A DNA stretch of 64,000 nt. It comes from Flammulina velutipes (Eukaryota > Basidiomycota > Agaricomycetes > Agaricales > Physalacriaceae). This document shows positions 61,301-64,000 of the stretch, one piece after another. The notes beneath the pieces were generated by a model. The model searched no databases. It saw only the letters and a list, made by a program, of their open reading frames with translations, and was not told where the DNA came from. A program made the position numbers and the translations under genes. Every line of letters begins with the position of its first letter. Within the stretch, counting starts at the first letter, position 1. The stretch spans positions 620,001 to 684,000 of the forward strand of contig CM022369.1 of assembly GCA_011800155.1 (NCBI GenBank). The letters are read 5' to 3'.

Positions 61301-64000
61301 GAACAAATGCTGAGGCGGTATCTTCCGGGCTGGAGAGGTGTCCGACGATGGCCGGGGCAGAGGTCATGGAAGATAAGGAGCGGCACAGCGCAGACAGGAC
61401 GCGGATGGCTTCGAGGGGAACAATTGAGCCTACATCGCGCTCGGTGACATATAAAGCCAGAACATCGATGGTGTCGGCACGAGATTGTGTGGGATCCGTC
61501 ACACTGTTATGAGACGCGTGGCTGCACATCATCTGCTCCAAGAGGCAGAGTTTTCCTGCTGAGTCTACCAACAAGCGCTTCCGGCTTAGCAGCAGATACA
61601 TCAAGCGTAACTTGGACTGAAGCAGAAGGATGACCCTCTTCGCATCAGCTTTCCGCTGAGATAGATTTAGTGTCTCGACCATTTGCTTTCCGGCGGCGAC
61701 AGATGATACCAAGGGATTGATTGTAGAGTGAGACGCCTTGAGGAGAAGCAAATCCAGAACAAGCTCACTCAACTCCGGGAAGGGCCCTTGGCGGATATCC
61801 TCGGGTGACTGCTCCAACACCGTGACAAATATGGAGGATGTTCGCCTGCTAATATCGAAACGGTCCCCAACATTCGCATATCGCCATCCAACATGCTCCA
61901 TCCAAATCTCGCTGTGAACGAATCTGACCGCGTTCAGCATCACCTCCCCTTTCAGACGATTCAAATGAGGGTCCTCCGGGATGGCGATCGCACTAGCATC
62001 ATGCAAGAGTTGCTGGACGAGGTGAAGAACGGAGAGCGTGACGTTATACCGTCCTCCAGCGCGTTCAGCGCGCAGCGCCACAGATGCCGTACCACCCGTC
62101 CTTCCCGTCCCAAATAACACTGTCGTTGATTTCAGGTATATCCACACCCGCTGTGAGAAATGCGGTATCGCAAGTATAGCAGATAACACACTGAGTGCAG
62201 AGGTGATCAAGGGTGTTGGAAGGGAAGCTTTTGAAGAACGAGAGGCAACCGAAGAGAATGCGTCCTCGAGAATTGTCATAACCAGTTGCACCAAGTCTGG
62301 CGGAGAAGAGGTCCTGCGCGCTGGGACTTCCAACGACAGCATGAGTTGGGCGGCTTGGTCTGGGTTATCTTGTACCGCACTCCGTATGAGATCAAGAATG
62401 TTGGTGACAAGGCTCTCATCGACTCCACCATCCATATCCACACCAGCGTCCTCAAGTGAGAGTGTCAAAGGGGATGAGCGATCCACGGGAGGCGGATTCT
62501 GTCTTTTGCGGCCTGGGTAGATGCTTCGCCTGTTGACATACTCGGTCAAGAGTTCCAACATCAACCTCCACCCCGAGTGTTGATGACTCCAACAAATCGC
62601 CATAAACTCGCCACCTTCGCTATTGAGTGCACGACCAGTAGATCCCACGGGGAGTATGGACCCTCCTGGTAGTTGGATAGGTCGTAGATTGGTGTAAGAA
62701 TGTCCAATAGTGCTGGAGGATGAGGATCTGTCTGGTACTTTCTCGTAGATAGCGTGAGCGCCGGTGCAGAACTGGGATTGTATAATCTGGGAGTACGTTG
62801 GGAGACTATTCATGAAATCGAAGACGTATCCGTCGCAGGCTCTTCGGTCGTCTGAAAGACCAAAAGTGTCCTGGATATCATCGGAGGCACAGAGAGGATC
62901 AGTGTCTAGAAAGCCAGCACCCGTCATGGCGCGGGCAATGCGTATAAGAGGCTTGACGTGTATGGGGAAGCGTGACCGAGCCACGTCGAATATGGCCCGT
63001 CGTGATGCAGCGTAATGCCAATCGAATTCCCAATACTGCCTGCAAATGGCCGCTACCGTGTGACTTTCGCTTCTTCCGAAGAGAGTAATCCAAACATCGA
63101 CGAATCCGTCGAAATCTGGAATGCTCTCGGGAGATGTCATATCCAACAAGGCGACGACGAGCCCTACGATGTTGTTCAAAAACGATTTACCACAAGAAGC
63201 AAGGGAAATACCTTTGAAGACGGATCGAAATGCGATCACATTAGTGTCCGTGACTGAGGAATCGGTTTTGAATGCGAGCATAGTAACGAAGAATGGTGAG
63301 GCAGTCAACATACGACTCATGACGCTGAAGAGACGATTTTCCGGACGTAAACAGCTCTCCAGAATGGCAAGATGGATTGGACGGTTACCCCCGAGAGATT
63401 GGAGAAAAAGTTGATAGGACTGCGGTGCTAGCTGCAGGTCCGAAACAGCATTCAAAAGACGAGTCAGAACGTATGCCCATGCCAGATGTACACAAACGAA
63501 CTGGCTCCCATCGTTGGAAAGAATTAAGCCGTGAATCCTCTGCAGATCACTCGGCGAGGAAATGTAAAGGTCCGGACGAGAGGGCGAATCAGCCACCTGT
63601 ATAGCGTTGGAGTCTGACAGAGTCTCGAGTTCGAGAATTTCGATGGTTATGAGGTTCCAAAGAGCGGCGATATCTTGCTCGATCCTCTGGGCTTCTTGAT
63701 CGAAAAAAATAGAGGAGTCAGCGTGAGTGGTGCCGAGGTTCGTGGAAAATGCGGTGGAGAGGATATCCGCAACCAGAGATCCACTGCACGACACAGAACC
63801 CCACATAGTCCAAAATAACACCTCCAACAGGACGAGCTGCTCTTTGAGATCTTGCCGTGCCCATTGATGAGCAGATTTGGTATGCTTGACAAGCGTCTTG
63901 TCAAACCCTTCCTTGGTTTTTCGTGTGTATTCTGTTAACAGTTGGTTGACGAATTGCGGTCCATCGGAAAGAATTCGAGGGAGGAAGGATGAGGAAATCT
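58377..64000 (-). CDS. Nucleoporin Nup188 (5' end outside window)
   Basis: Very long helical protein without catalytic motifs. The frame is open from the right edge (the first visible residues read SSSFLPRILSDGPQFVNQLL) to about 58952, then joins across an intron to VVLEEPASLGTLLELGN and ends FIRERISSS with stop at 58377-58379. More than 1,850 residues are visible. Blocks such as AAICRQYWEFDWHYAASRRA, IFDVARSRFPIHVKPLIRIA and RHLPLYVPHILLFHMALASV fit the Nup188/Nup192 superhelix family of the inner nuclear-pore ring; SRFPI..KPLIRI favours Nup188. These proteins build the pore scaffold and position channel nucleoporins. The N-terminal exons lie beyond the window. The frame contains almost no introns, unlike its neighbours. 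Confidence 0.72.

Overview
The window is nuclear DNA of a filamentous basidiomycete, most likely an Agaricomycete. The genes are densely packed (about 22 protein genes in 64 kb), lie on both strands, and are split by many introns of about 50-60 bases with GT...AG ends. The gene set includes a division-1 chitin synthase, a Het-C protein, an F-box-like protein and a double-homeodomain regulator. All exon joins were read by eye from the bases and from protein continuity, so small exons and exact ends may be wrong where stated. No tRNA, rRNA, CRISPR array or large transposon was recognised.

Layout. 0.5-1.5 kb: F-box-like membrane-anchored protein (+). 2.4-4.0 kb: double-homeodomain transcription factor (-). 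4.7-6.4 kb: eukaryotic-type pantothenate kinase (-). 6.6-9.9 kb: coatomer gamma subunit (-). 10.2-11.0 kb: decayed gene with a leucine-rich, F-box-protein-like tail (-). 11.6-13.2 kb: mitochondrial branched-chain 2-oxoacid dehydrogenase E2 (-). 14.0-16.6 kb: RNA polymerase II CTD phosphatase Fcp1 (+). 16.9-18.2 kb: zinc-knuckle/PSP protein (+). 18.3-21.6 kb: CCCH zinc-finger protein with degenerate acidic repeats (+). 21.7-23.5 kb: ankyrin plus Clp-type AAA+ ATPase (+). 23.7-24.7 kb: single-pass membrane protein with an SH3 domain (+). 24.9-25.7 kb: Pam17 of the mitochondrial import motor (-). 25.8-30.1 kb: SNF2-family ATPase (+). 30.2-31.5 kb: secreted endonuclease/exonuclease/phosphatase-fold enzyme (+). 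31.7-34.0 kb: Dal5-type MFS transporter (-). 34.6-35.8 kb: short-chain dehydrogenase (+). 36.1-37.0 kb: multi-pass membrane protein (-). 38.7-40.2 kb: UDP-glucose 4-epimerase (+). 40.3-40.6 kb: a MITE-like inverted-repeat element. 40.9-41.7 kb: ribosomal protein uL22/L17 (+). 42.1-45.2 kb: chitin synthase (-). 47.2-48.4 kb: casein kinase I (+). 49.3-50.8 kb: acidic nuclear-type protein (-). 51.1-54.0 kb: Het-C (+). 54.2-58.2 kb: a tail-to-tail pair of related uncharacterised proteins (+ and -). 58.4 kb to the right edge: nucleoporin Nup188, 5' end missing (-).

Most genes are unrelated housekeeping functions: coenzyme A synthesis, COPI transport, branched-chain amino acid breakdown, transcription recycling, mitochondrial import, galactose/cell-wall sugar metabolism, translation, cell wall and nuclear pore. 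I see no operon-like pathway. The parts least explained by known biology are the paralogous pair at 54-58 kb with its shared C-x2-H-x3-C-x4-C motif, the internally duplicated homeobox, the acidic repeat array of the CCCH protein, the 25-residue repeats in Het-C, the ankyrin-AAA+ protein, the decayed gene at 10 kb and the MITE-like element.
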